DNA from: Fimbriiglobus ruber
Lineage (GTDB): Bacteria > Planctomycetota > Planctomycetia > Gemmatales > Gemmataceae
Direction: 5' to 3'
Assembly: GCF_002197845.1 (NCBI RefSeq)
Contig: NZ_NIDE01000002.1
Span: 806,001 to 870,000 of the forward strand
Length of the DNA: 64,000 nt
The notes beneath the pieces were generated by a model. That model had not been told where the DNA came from and did no database searches. It was given only the letters and a program-made list of their open reading frames with translations. Every line of letters starts with the position of its first letter. The first letter of the stretch is position 1. Of the stretch, positions 52,314 through 62,673 are shown one piece after another. Position numbers and translations under genes: made by a program.

Positions 52314-53786
52314 ATGACCTCGTCAGATGATCTTTTGCGCCGGATTGAAGAATTCGACATCGACGGAACCCCTTCTCCGGCACTACCATTCGCCGCGCGG
52401 CTGGCCCGCGAGAACGGCTGGTCGCTCGCGTTCGCGACGCGGGTGGTCGCGGAATACAAGCGGTTCATGTACCTCGCGGTGAGCCACGGCACCGTCTGCC
52501 CGTCCGAGGAAGTGGACCAGGCGTGGCACCTGCACCTGACGTACACCCGGTCGTACTGGACCCGCTTCTGCGCGGACGTCCTGGGCCGGCCGGTCCACCA
52601 CGACCCGACCCGCGGCGGCGCGGCCGAGGGCGACAAGCACCTACGGATGTACGCCGACACACTGGCCGCGTACCGGCAGGTGTTCGGCACCGAGCCCCCG
52701 GCCGACGTCTGGCCGCCGGCCGGCGAGCGGTTCGGCGAGAGCGCGCAGCACCGGGTCGTGAACACGGCGCGGAACTGGGTGGTGCCGAAGGCGCCCGTCC
52801 ACCGCGGGGCGGCCGCAGTCGGACTGGCCGTCGCGGTCGTGGCCGGGGTCGGGTGTGCGGGCGCGATGGATCCGTTCCAGCTCGTCGGCGCCGACTTCCT
52901 GTTCGCCCTGATCCCGATCATGATCGCGGCCATACTGGTCGGCCGAGTTCTACGTAACATCCTGCGAACCCCGAACCCGCAGCCGGGGGACGAAGACCTG
53001 TCGCTCGGGTGGGCCGAGACGGCGTACCTCGCGGGCGGCATTCCGCGGCTGGCGACTGCGGCCATCACGCGGCTCGTCGCGGCGGGCGGCGCGCGGGTCG
53101 ACCCCGACGGCCGACTCGTTCCGCTCTATCCGGCACCGGCCGGTTTGGGTGAAGTCGAGGCGATGGTCCTGACCGCTTTGCCGGTCGACAAAACCAAAAC
53201 CACGATGAGCGCATTGAACACCGCGGTCGAACAGGCCGCCCGGCGGGACCGCCTGAATCTTTTCAAAGAGGGCTTGTTGATCACGCCCCGTCAAGCGGTC
53301 GGAAACACCGCCCTGGCGCTGGTGCCGCTCGCCCTCGTACTCGCGTTGCTGGCGTTCCCCCGACTGTGCGCGGGGATGGCGAACGGCAAGCCGGTCGGGT
53401 TCCTGGTGGCCACGTGCGTGGTCGGCGGTCTCGTGGGCCTGTTCGCCTTGATCGAGCGGACCAACCGGCGGACCAAGCGCGGCGACGCGCTCATGAACGC
53501 GCTGCGGGCGAAACACAAGGCGATGATGAACGACAAGACGTGGAGCGGGAACGACACCACCGCGCTGGCGGTCGCCTTATTCGGCACGGCCGTCCTGGTG
53601 GGGTCGCCGCTCGACGCCGTCGGCACGTGGTTCCCGCGCCGGACGCAGAGCCCGACGACCGGATGCGGCAGCGGGTGCGGCACCTATATCGGGTGCGGCG
53701 GCACGTCGGGCAGTGGCGGAGGCGGAGATGGTGGCGGGGGCGGCGGATGCGGCAGTGGGTGCGGAGGGTGCGGCGGGGGCGATTGA
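52314..53786 (+). CDS. TIGR04222-type membrane protein with Gly/Cys-rich C-terminus
   Basis: 490 residues. The N-terminal ~130 residues contain PSEEVDQAWHLHLTYTRSYW, as in glycine-rich-domain (DUF1399-like) proteins. Then transmembrane segments (AVGLAVAVVAGVGCAGAM, LFALIPIMIAAILVGRVL), a TIGR04222-like region (LGWAETAYLAGGIPRLATAAITRLVAAGG), two further helices, and a tail GCGSGCGTYIGCGG...GGGCGSGCGGCGGGD. The Gly/Cys tail is characteristic of this membrane-protein group; function unknown. A degraded second copy of the tail region lies at 56290-56440. Confidence 0.78.
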   Translation: MTSSDDLLRRIEEFDIDGTPSPALPFAARLARENGWSLAFATRVVAEYKRFMYLAVSHGTVCPSEEVDQAWHLHLTYTRSYWTRFCADVLGRPVHHDPTRGGAAEGDKHLRMYADTLAAYRQVFGTEPPADVWPPAGERFGESAQHRVVNTARNWVVPKAPVHRGAAAVGLAVAVVAGVGCAGAMDPFQLVGADFLFALIPIMIAAILVGRVLRNILRTPNPQPGDEDLSLGWAETAYLAGGIPRLATAAITRLVAAGGARVDPDGRLVPLYPAPAGLGEVEAMVLTALPVDKTKTTMSALNTAVEQAARRDRLNLFKEGLLITPRQAVGNTALALVPLALVLALLAFPRLCAGMANGKPVGFLVATCVVGGLVGLFALIERTNRRTKRGDALMNALRAKHKAMMNDKTWSGNDTTALAVALFGTAVLVGSPLDAVGTWFPRRTQSPTTGCGSGCGTYIGCGGTSGSGGGGDGGGGGGCGSGCGGCGGGD

Positions 53787-54125
53787 GGGCGTGCGAGGCG
53801 GGCAAACTCCGAGTGAGGGAGCCCCGGACGAGTGGCGGCTCCTATCGGGTCGCGAGCCTCATTTTAATGACCGCGACCCGATAGGTCAGTGAAATTCGCA
53901 ACAGAAGCCACCCGGCCGTGCCTCAACGTGGTGGTACCACTACCAATTCGGGGAAATTTTCCGAAACCGTCAAACATTATTGACGATCAGTATGCCCTTC
54001 GATTAGACTGATACTTCGTTAACCATACGAGTTATATGACTGATTCGGGCCTGTGCCGTAGCCCACACGTGGCAGGCCGCGGCGGTCAAATAACTTTCTA
54101 ATCGCCTTTGTGAAGGGGTATTCTG
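53787..54125. other. Intergenic region before the DUF1559 gene
   Basis: About 340 bases. Contains the hairpin at 53841-53885 and then an AT-rich stretch that probably holds the DUF1559 promoter. AAGGGG precedes the GTG at 54126. Confidence 0.45.
53841..53885. terminator. Hairpin downstream of the TIGR04222-type gene
   Basis: 14-bp perfect arms CCTATCGGGTCGCG (53841-53854) and CGCGACCCGATAGG (53872-53885), loop of 17. No T-run follows. Probable transcript-end structure. Confidence 0.55.
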
Positions 54126-54838
54126 GTGCATCGTGTTAAAGGTCGGGGCGGGTTCACACTGATTGAGCTGCTGGTGGTGATCGCGATCATCGCCATCCTC
54201 ATCGGGCTCTTGTTGCCCGCGGTCCAAAAGGTTCGCGAGGCGGCCGCCCGTGCCAAATGTCAGAACAACGTCAAACAAATCGCGCTGGCCTGCCACAACG
54301 CCGAGAGTACGTTCGGCGGATTACCGCCGGCGTGGGGCACTTACGGGTCGGGCATCAAGGGTCCGATCTTCTTCCACTTACTGCCGTACGTCGAGCAAGG
54401 TCCCTTGTATGCCGCGAGTCTCCTGAACGGGGTGAACGACTGCTCCTATGGAGGTAAATACGCGGGCGGCGGCAATCCGGTGTGTGGCGCCTTGGTTTCC
54501 ATCTACCTCTGCCCCTCCGATTCGACGGTCAACACCCACGGCGACGCCAACTGGAGCCCGAGCGGACAGACCACCTACGCCGACAACTGGCAGGTATTCG
54601 CGAACGTGGCCACCGGTTCCGGCCAAGGCACCGCCAAGCTGGCATCCACGTTCCTCGACGGCACCTCCAACACGATCTTGTTCGCCGAGCGGGTCGGTAA
54701 GTGTGGCGGCGTGTATCCGCTCTTCGCGAGATGGGACAATCAATCCGATGCGTATTCTCCGGTTTTCGCGGGTCCGAGTGACACGACCGGCACGACGTTG
54801 ACTCCGCAGGCCGGTGTCACGATCGCGAATTGCAATTA

Positions 54839-56118
54839 CAGTAGTTCAAAATCCCCGTGAGTGAAACCCTTTATTCTTTAAACAGTTATGTTCGCGTATC
54901 AGAAAGCGTTTCGTTGTCGTTATTTCCTTGAGCAAGTACGGCCAACATCCACCTGAACTGGAATCGTTTCGATGCCGCTTGCACTCGCGGGTGCCTGTCC
55001 TCCCCGAACCAGAGCGCCTGAAACCACACCCAAAGGTTTCGCAGCAACAGGGCCAGACCCACGAAGAACGATCGCAGGATCGGGTTCCGGGTACTGGTCC
55101 GGATTCGCGCCTGACCGAGTTGCCGATAGCTGCTTTCGATCCCGAACCGTGTGCGATACGCGTCACGCACGTCCCTCGGTGCACCCGACACACGCCAGCT
55201 GGCGAATACCAACGTCTTGGCCCGCCGCTTGTTCGTCCGGTGGTGGCGGTAGCTCTTGTAACTCACACAGACCCTCACGGTCACCTCCTCACCCTTGTGA
55301 CGGTGCGTGTGACGATACCAGCCGGCGGGCTTGCGCCGGAACATCCGCCATCCCGTGGACTTCTTCCCGCGACGCGGCTTCCGCCCGCGCATCACCACGG
55401 GCATCAGGAAGGGACAGTTGCGCTCCTGGAGAAACTGCATCACGGCGACGCTGAAAAACCCCCGATCCAGAAGCAGTTTGCGAATCCTCACGCCGCTGTT
55501 CCCGACCTCGGTCAGGAGTCGTTGCAGAACCTCGACCGTCGAGTCTTCCGCCCGGACCCACGTGTACGCCAGGGTATACCTGTGCCCATGATGAATCAGA
55601 CAGGCGGTGGCGTAGGTAAAAAACGTGGTCGTCCCCGAGCGTGGCTTGTTGCCCCGGACGTGATTCTTGGGACCGTGTCCGTGATACGGAATTTCGTGGT
55701 AATCGATCGCCAGATCCCGAGACCGGCGGCGCGTGTTCGGCGGCAGCGGTTCGCGCAAGGCGTGGTTCAGCTTGGCTTCGAGCGGCTTGCGCTGTTTGGG
55801 CAGACGCGACTTCAATTCGCTGCGCGCCGTCTGATCGGAGATCGTACCCAGACGAAGGCAGGCCCCGAACAACGAGATGATGTTGGCCGCAGCCGTCAAC
55901 ACGACCTGGAGCAGAACCGGCGCAGAACATTTGCGCGAACTCGATGGTCTGAAGATCGGAGAGATCAGTTCCGCAGCCCGATCTTGAATTTGCCGGGAAC
56001 ACAGTTTAGGCTTCTTGGCAGAACGCATGTTTCGCCACTCCATGGCTAGGTCGTGCTAACCCACTATGGAGCCGAAACATGCGTTTTTTTCAAGACCACC
56101 TCCAATTTTGAACTACTG
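54839..56118 (-). mobile_element. IS4-superfamily (ISH3-like) insertion sequence, 1280 bp
   Basis: Terminal inverted repeats CAGTAGTTCAAAAT (54839-54852) and the reverse complement (56105-56118), flanked by the 5-bp duplication AATTA (54834-54838 and 56119-56123). Carries one transposase gene. Disrupts a DUF1559 gene. Confidence 0.9.
54886..56043 (-). CDS. IS4/ISH3-like DDE transposase
   Basis: 385 residues. DYHEIPYHGHGPKNHVRGNKPRSGTTTFFTYAT carries the first catalytic Asp. LLLDRGFFSVAVMQFL carries the second Asp, and YRTRFGIESSYRQLGQARIRT the Glu in the YREK-like region. This layout is that of IS4-superfamily transposases, closest in style to ISH3. ATG at 56043 (or 56028). Intact, so possibly active. 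Confidence 0.82.
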   Translation of the reverse strand: MEWRNMRSAKKPKLCSRQIQDRAAELISPIFRPSSSRKCSAPVLLQVVLTAAANIISLFGACLRLGTISDQTARSELKSRLPKQRKPLEAKLNHALREPLPPNTRRRSRDLAIDYHEIPYHGHGPKNHVRGNKPRSGTTTFFTYATACLIHHGHRYTLAYTWVRAEDSTVEVLQRLLTEVGNSGVRIRKLLLDRGFFSVAVMQFLQERNCPFLMPVVMRGRKPRRGKKSTGWRMFRRKPAGWYRHTHRHKGEEVTVRVCVSYKSYRHHRTNKRRAKTLVFASWRVSGAPRDVRDAYRTRFGIESSYRQLGQARIRTSTRNPILRSFFVGLALLLRNLWVWFQALWFGEDRHPRVQAASKRFQFRWMLAVLAQGNNDNETLSDTRT

Positions 56119-56289
56119 AATTACAAACAGCCCAATTCATTCCACACCGGCGGGGTCATTTGCGGGCTCGGGGATGGCAGCATCCGATTCGTTTCCAGCT
56201 CGATATCCGGCACCACATTTTGGGCCGCGTGTACTCCCGCGAATTCCGACACGCTCGGCTCGGATTGGTAGGACCAGCGCCGCCCCAGG

Positions 56290-56443
56290 CACACGTTGGC
56301 CCACAACCTGAACGAGATCCCGACCGTCGCCCTGTGTGCCGTCCTCGGCGGCTCACCGCTCACCGCCGTCGGCCCGTGGCTGCCGCGGCGGCCGTGGGTC
56401 TCGACGACTGAGTACGGCAGCGGCGGCGGGGGTGATTGAGGGC
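56290..56443 (+). pseudogene. Degraded remnant of a TIGR04222-type gene C-terminus
   Basis: The reading TVALCAVLGGSPLTAVGPWLPRR, followed by a YGSGGGGD ending and a TGA, resembles the last part of the protein at 52314-53786 (TALAVALFGTAVLVGSPLDAVGTWFPRR ... ending GGGD). No start and no upstream domain remain. Probably the tail of a former paralogue. Confidence 0.5.
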
Positions 56444-56497
56444 CGAGAAAGCGCCCGCTTCCCGGGACGCCGATCGCCCCGGGAAGCAGGCGGAAGA

Positions 56498-56608
56498 TGC
56501 AAAAAATGCTCCCAGGCACCACGGCTCGGCAACCACGGGACGCGCCCGGCCCAAAACGGGGGTTTCCGCGCAATAAATGCAAAAAATACTCCCAGGTGCC
56601 ACAGCTCG
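56498..56608. repeat. Pair of 31-bp direct repeats, 80 bp apart
   Basis: TGCAAAAAATGCTCCCAGGC... at 56498-56528 and TGCAAAAAATACTCCCAGGT... at 56578-56608 match at about 27 of 31 positions. They lie in the upstream region of the sigma-factor gene. Confidence 0.6.
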
Positions 56609-56731
56609 TTGTCTGGAGTGGGTCAACTATCAACTGTCGAACGCCGAAGCAAGAAGCGAACGTCTTTACGCCCTTCGTCGTGGAGGTATGATGTCAACCT
56701 GCGTGACACCTCCTTCGCGCTCCCACCGGTT

Positions 56732-57298
56732 ATGGATCAAACGTCATCGAGTCTGCTCGATCAGCTTCAGGGGCCCGATCGAGCAGCGGCCTGGGGCCGG
56801 TTCGTCCGATTGTACACGCCCCTTCTCGCCCACTGGGCCGCCCGAGCCGGCGTCCGCCAGGCCGACCGCCCGGACCTGATCCAGGACGTGTTTTTGACCC
56901 TTCTGCGGGCACTCCCGTCATTTTCTTACGACCGCGGCCGCAGTTTCCGGGCGTGGCTGCACGCGGTCTTCGTGAACAAGTGGAAGGACGCCTGCCGGAA
57001 AAAGGCGCCCGTCACGCTCGCGGCCGACGGCAGCAGCTTCCCGGCCCCGCCGGTGAGCGACCACGCGCCGGCGATCGACGAGGCGGAATATCGTGCGGTC
57101 CTGGTTGCGCGGGCCGCCCGGCTGATCGAGTCTGACTTCAACCCGTTAACCTGGCAGGCATTCTGGAAGACCACGATCGAGGAACGGGCGGTCGCGGAGG
57201 TGGCCGCCGAACTCGGCTTGAGCGCGAACGCCATCTACCTCGCCCGCTCGCGGGTTCTCGCGCGGCTCCGGCAGGAACTCGCGGGGTTGTTGGAGTGA
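56732..57298 (+). CDS. ECF-type RNA polymerase sigma factor
   Basis: 188 residues from ATG at 56732. Region 2 (FVRLYTPLLAHWAARAGVRQADRPDLIQDVFLTLLRALPSFSYDRGRSFRAWLHAVFVNKWKD) carries the DLIQDVF core and the -10-reading helix; region 4 (VAEVAAELGLSANAIYLARSRVLARLRQEL) is the -35 HTH. It recruits RNA polymerase to specific promoters. An upstream start at 56336 adds a non-conserved basic stretch over repeats and was rejected. Followed 124 bases later by a large Ser/Thr kinase gene, the typical Planctomycete ECF-kinase neighbourhood. Confidence 0.88.
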   Translation: MDQTSSSLLDQLQGPDRAAAWGRFVRLYTPLLAHWAARAGVRQADRPDLIQDVFLTLLRALPSFSYDRGRSFRAWLHAVFVNKWKDACRKKAPVTLAADGSSFPAPPVSDHAPAIDEAEYRAVLVARAARLIESDFNPLTWQAFWKTTIEERAVAEVAAELGLSANAIYLARSRVLARLRQELAGLLE

Positions 57299-60200
57299 TT
57301 CGGCCCGCCGATCCGGGGTGACGACTCGAATTTTTCGCCCCGCGATTTTTCTCGACAGATTCCCGCGACCCACTTCGTATTCCTTCCCGACCGCCTCCCC
57401 TTCGCGTCACCGGAGCGCCGTAATGGTCAGCCCGCCCTTCGAGCCGGACGAAAACGTCCTCCGCCAGTATCTCCTCGGCTTGTTACCTCCGGACGAGCTG
57501 GAAGCGGTCGGCCGCTACCTCGACGCTCACCCCGAGCTGATGTCCACGCTGAACGGACTTCACGCGGGCGACACCCTCCTCGACGCCCTGCGCTCCGTGC
57601 AGGCCGCCGACGCTTCGGACCCTCCCGAGCTGCTCGCCATGATCGGCCGCGTCACGGCGATGGCCGCGGAGCCACCCGCCGACGGCCCACCACTGAACGG
57701 CACCACCCCGTCGGACTTCGGGGAGATGACGCTCAGTGCGCCCACCGCCCTGCCCGACCAGCCGGGCGCGGAGGCCGTCAACTTCGGGGTGGCGGCCGGC
57801 GCGGACGCCGACCTGGCTGGGTTGCTCGCCCCTCCGCAAGACCCGGGCGAACTCGGCCGGGTCGACGGCTACCGGGTGTTCCGGGTACTCGGGCGCGGCG
57901 GGATGGGGGCGGTGTTCGAGGCTGAGGATCTCAAGCTGGGGCGCCGGGTGGCGCTGAAGGTAATGCTGCCGGCCGTGGCGGCGAGCCCGACCGCGAAGAA
58001 GCGATTCCTCCAGGAAGCGAAGGCGGCCGCCGCGGTCGAACACGACCACATTGTCCCGATTTATCAGGTCGGCGAGGACCGGGGGATGCCGTTCATCGCC
58101 ATGCCGTTTCTTCGCGGGGAGCCGCTGGACGAGCGGTTGCGGGGCCGTAAGCCGCTGGCCACAGCGGACGTGCTGCTCATCGGTCGGCAGATCGCCGAGG
58201 GACTGGCGGCGGCCCACGCGGCCGGGCTGATCCATCGGGACATCAAGCCGAGCAACATCTGGCTGGAGCGGCACGCCGACGGCACCTTCAAGCGGGTCCG
58301 CATCCTCGATTTCGGCCTCGCCCGGTCGGTCCGCGAAGAGGGAGAGCACCTGACCAACTCCGGGGCAATCCTGGGCACCCCGGCGTACATGGCTCCGGAG
58401 CAGGCCCGGGGCCTGCCAGTCGACCACCGGGCGGACCTGTTCAGCCTCGGCGGCGTCCTCTACCAGATGGCGACCGGCCGCCGCGCGTTCACGGGGACCG
58501 ACACCTTCGCCATCCTGACCGCCCTGGCGACCGAAACGCCACCGTCCCCGCGCGCCATCGACCCGACCCTGTCGCCGGCGCTGTCCGACCTGATCGTCCG
58601 GCTGCTCGCAAAAGAGCCTGCCAGTCGACCCCAAACGGCGCAGGCTGTGGCCGACGAACTGACCCGGATCGCAACCGCCTTGCCCTTGCGCCCTGTGTCC
58701 GCGTCAGCGACGGAGATCGGCACACCACAGGCCGCCTTGACTCCGCCCGCGGACGTATGGGCGGATGTGGGCGAAGGAAAAACGGAGCCGGACGCCACGC
58801 CGCGGTCGGCACCGACCAGGCGGCGGAATGGCCGCCTGCTCTGGGTGGCGGCCGGGGTGCTGTTCCTGGGCCTGATCGGTGCCGGCACGTACTACGGGAA
58901 GACGGTTGTCCGGGTGGCGACGAACCAGGGCGAGTTGGTGATCGAGGTGGACGACCCGACGATCGAAGTGCAGGTGAAGCAAGGCGAAGCGGTTTTGGTG
59001 GACAAGAGCAGGGACCGCGAATTCGTGCTGAAGGGTGGCAGCGGCGAGGTCGAGTTCTTCGACCCGGAGACGGGCGTGCGGACGGTGACGCGGAAGTTCG
59101 AGATCGTGCGCGGCAAGCGGGCGGTGGTGACGGCAACGATGGCCGAGGTCGCCACCGCGCGGCCGGGGCCGAAGGTCGGCGAGAAACCCGACGCGGAGAG
59201 AAAGGCGGCGGAGGAGTTGCACAAGTTTGCCCATCTGGTGCTGCGAATGCAGTCTGGGAAGCAGGTTGATCTCTCGCCAAAAGATCAGTTACCAATCGAA
59301 TCGTTCGTTATCGTTGGGGTTAACTGGGTACGAAATGATGTCTACGAGTACATACAGAACGGCATTCTCCCTTCGGACCGATCCGCCAATGTTTATTTTC
59401 CTGCTGTAGAAAATCTGCGACATCTAATTGGGCTGGAGGACCATCATTGCACTTTATCCATGACTGAGGAGCAATTAGGGCGGCTAGCAGACAATCCCTC
59501 GGCTGCCAACATGACCTATCTTCTTGCAGGTTTTGAACTCACTCACAGAACTCTTGATATTCTCAAACGATTCCCCAAGTTGGCCGCGCTCGGGTGCAGG
59601 GGAAATTTGACAAATGACGAAGTTCTTCGCCGACTCGCGGAGTTTCCCAAATTGAAGAGCCTCGCTTTGCACGGACTCGGCGGATCTAGTCAGGTTGGGC
59701 CGGATGGGCTGGCTGCGCTTTCCAAGCTTCCACTCGACCAACTCCTCGTTGAGCAGAAAGGTGTCTGGACCCGCGGTTTTGCACGGCAAATCGCGTCAAT
59801 GCCCACGTTGGAGACGCTGTGGGTCTCGGTCAGCGAGATTGGAGACGACATCTCTTCGGAGCTGGCACACAGCCCGAAACTGAGGTTTTTGCAATTTACT
59901 GATGTGCACGTAAGCGACACCGGGCTGGAACATCTTAAAGATCTACAGAGTCTTCGAGTCCTTGCGCTTTTTGGAAGCAAAGCCACCGAAGCCGGGGTGC
60001 AGAGGTTGGCTGCCGCGCGACCGGATTTGAAGATTATATGGGAAGGGAAAGTGATCGGGCCGAACTCGCCCGTTCCGGCCCCGCTTACGCAGGAGCAGCG
60101 GAAAGCCCTGGAATGGGTGCTGTCGGTTGGGGGAGCCGTGTGGGTCAACGAATATCACGGGGGAATGCCGCCAATTCGCGAGCCGAAAGATCTCCCGGCC

Positions 60201-60823
60201 GGACCACTCATGATCGCGGGCGTTAGCCTCGAAGGAGTCTCGTCGGTCAATGATGACACTCTGGATCGGTTGCGAGACTTACCGCCCTTGACTCATTTGT
60301 TGAATCTCAACGGCACCGCCATTACTGATGCGGGCGTCGAAAAGGTCGCCCGTTTTTCAGGCACAAATCAGATCGTCCACTTCTGGTTGGCTGAAACGAA
60401 AGTCACAGACATCGGCCTCATTTCTCTGACGAAACTCCCGAGGCTGTGCGAGATTAATCTTTACAAAACCGCCATTACATCTGCAGGGGTGGCACATCTC
60501 GCCAAGTTGCCCAGGCTGGTGTCATTAAATCTAATCGGCACACGAATTGATGATTTCTCACTTTTATCCCTTAAGCCGCACAAACTCGAATTCCTTAACC
60601 TGAACGGGACGAAGGTGAGTGACGAGGGAATGAATGATCTCGGCGCCCAAACATCCCTCTATAAACTCACTTTGGCGAACACCAAGATCACAGATAAAGG
60701 TGTCAAAAGATTAGGCAAGTTGACGCGGCTTGACGAGCTAAGAGGCTGTCCGAAAAGTGACCTTGCTGTAAGTTGTGCGTCTCTTGTAAGTTAGTCGCTC
60801 CTTCGTACTCGAGGAGCGAAGTC

Positions 60824-61902
60824 ATGGATGCGACCGTTCGCAAACCGTATCCGACCGATTTGACCGACCTCCAATGGGAGATCATCCAGGTCGTCCTGCC
60901 GGCCGCCCGACCCGGAGGACGCCCCCGGTCGGTGGACCTCCGGGAGGTGCTGAACGCGATCGTGTACGTGAACCGGTCGGGGTGTCAGTGGTCGATGCTC
61001 CCGCACGACTTCCCGGCCAAGAGTACGGTGTACGAATACTTCGCCCAGTGGCGGGACGATGGCACCTGGCAAGAACTCCTGGATGTCCTCCGGGAGGGGT
61101 ATCGGGAAGTCCACGCCCCGAGTCACGAGCGGACCCCGAGTGCCGCGAGCATCGACAGCCAGTCGGTCAAAGGGACCGAACACGCGGGCGGGAACGGGTA
61201 CGATGCGGGCAAGAAAATCCAGGGCCGGAAGCGGTCGATCGTGGTCGATACGCTGGGCCTGCTGATGGTCGTGGCGGTGACCGCCGGGCACGTCGACGAC
61301 GCGGCCGCGGCCCCGACCGTACTCGAAGGGTTGGACCGTGACGCGTACCCGCGATTGAAGGTCGTGTGGGCCGACGGGAAGTACCACAACCATGCCCTGA
61401 ACGGGTGGAAAGACGGCCACACGGAACTCGGATGGGAACTCGTCATCGTCCGCCGACCGGACGGGGTCAAGGGGTTACCGCTGTCACTATTGACAAATGG
61501 ATTGTTCGTGATCCTTGCCGCAATTGCTGATAATACAAGCGGATGCGTCGAGAGTGTGGCGACTGGATTGGCATACGGTTTCGATCTGTCGGATGGGGCT
61601 TCGGCCCGTTCCGATCACCCATCCCTTCTGGATTCTGCTGAGATTTCCGCCGGTTAGGCGGTCCTGGGCTTTGTCAATAGTGACAGCGGTAGGTAAAGGG
61701 GTTCACCCTGTTACCCAAGCGGTGGGTCGTCGAGCGGACGTTCGGGTGGCTCGGGCGGGCCCGGCGGTTAAGTCGTAATTATGAGCGACTGAATAGTTCC
61801 AGCAAATCCATGATTCGTGTGCGGTCAATCCAGCTGATCCTCAATCGCATGGATCCACAAGAGCGTTATCCCCCGTTTAAATATAGAGTTGCATCAAAAT
61901 AG
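60824..61902 (+). pseudogene. IS5-family transposase interrupted by a MITE
   Basis: First part (60824-61476): YPTDLTDLQWEIIQVVLPAARPGG and LREVLNAIVYVNRSGCQWSMLP typical of IS5, catalytic Asp in SIDSQSVKG, second Asp in VVWADGKYHNHAL. The 219-bp MITE then breaks the frame. Third part (61704-61902): FTLLPKRWVVERTFGWLGRARRLSRNYE, carrying the catalytic Glu. Removing the MITE and one AAGGGGTT restores 283 residues. Without the Glu-bearing end the present product should be inactive. Confidence 0.9.
61477..61695. mobile_element. MITE-like element (219 bp) nested in the IS5 transposase
   Basis: 21-bp perfect inverted repeats ACCGCTGTCACTATTGACAA... (61477-61497) and reverse complement (61670-61690). 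Flanked by AAGGGGTT (61469-61476 and 61696-61703), an 8-bp target duplication. Four or five extra bases (AGGTA) lie between the right repeat and the duplication. No transposase of its own. Confidence 0.85.
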
Positions 61903-62673
61903 TCTTCCCGGACAGGCTCTAAGTCTAAATGGCCATAATATTACGGACGCGTCTGTGGACACCATAATAAATTATAAAAATATGTCAGTATTATGGATAG
62001 AGGCCACGTTGATCACGGATTCCGGGCTTTCCCGTCTCATGGAACTCCGTAATCTCTCCCATCTCTACCTGGCAAATAGTTCCCAAATCACAGATGTGGG
62101 ATTGCAGCACGTTGTCGGCCATACTTCACTTCAAACCCTCTCTCTCATAGGCACGAGTGTAACCGATACCGGGCTCAAGAAAATTGAGAAGCTGACGCAG
62201 CTTACAGTACTCACTGTCGGCGGAACGGGCACGACCGAGGCCAGCTTCGACACGATCGTCAAGCTCAGCGAACTGTCACTGTTACATCTCGGACCGACAC
62301 TCTCCTCGAATGCCGGGCTCGCCCGACTCGCCGCGCTGCCCAAACTCTCGAAGCTCATATTTGGGCATAGCGATCGGCTCACCGATGATGGGCTAGAGCA
62401 TCTGGTGAAATGTCAGCGTCTGAAAGAGGTTTCGTTTGAGGAGACCAAAGTTACCGAGGCCGGGGTCAAGAAACTCGCGGCCGCACGGCCAGACATGAAG
62501 ATCACTTGGGACGGAAAGGTGATCGGGCCGAAGAAGCAGTGACCGTGCTCCAACCCGAACTGGCGCGCGACGGCTTCACCTGTCGTCGCTTCCAAAGTTC
62601 CGGTATTCCCCCACCGTAAGATGTGCCGTCACCGAAAAGTCATGCAAATAACGGCGTACCAATCCGGGCGCTG

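Larger units (their letters stand above)
54126..56271 (+). pseudogene. DUF1559 pseudopilin-like gene split by an insertion sequence
   Basis: Two exact pieces: 54126-54838 (with one AATTA) and 56124-56271. The N-terminus has a class III signal ([27 protein letters not shown]) and the DUF1559 hallmarks [23 protein letters not shown] and LCPSDS. The 3' piece supplies the classical ending HTGGVICGLGDGSIRFVSSSISGTTFWAACTPA. Removing the element and one duplication rejoins the frame as ANCNYKQPNSFHTGG and gives 286 residues. DUF1559 proteins are exported pilin-like proteins abundant in Planctomycetes. The interrupted gene encodes only the first 244 residues plus a few foreign codons. Confidence 0.92.
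60742..61919 (+). mobile_element. IS5-family (IS427-type) insertion sequence, 1178 bp, carrying a MITE
   Basis: Inverted repeats GAGGCTGTCCGAAAAG (60742-60757) and, reading inward on the other strand, GAGCCTGTCCGGGAAG (61904-61919). Flanked by the TAA duplication (60739-60741 and 61920-61922), the TNA type of the IS427 group. Inserted in the kinase-LRR gene. Confidence 0.9.
57423..62542 (+). pseudogene. Membrane Ser/Thr kinase with C-terminal leucine-rich repeats, split by an IS5-type element
   Basis: Pieces 57423-60741 and 61923-62542. The N-terminal ~60 residues resemble anti-sigma-like leaders of Planctomycete kinases. The kinase domain (about 150-420) has LGRGGMG, VALKV, HRDIKPSN and DFGLAR. 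One transmembrane helix follows (VAAGVLFLGLIGAGTYYG, near 475), then a large extracytoplasmic region of RNI-like leucine-rich repeats (phrases of the type LxxLxLxGTxITDxG). Removing the insertion and one TAA duplication rejoins DELSLNGHNITDAS and restores a 1312-residue protein ending VIGPKKQ. As it stands, translation ends at 60794, with 18 foreign residues after DEL. Truncated kinase and helix may still work; the last LRR part is lost. Confidence 0.92.
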
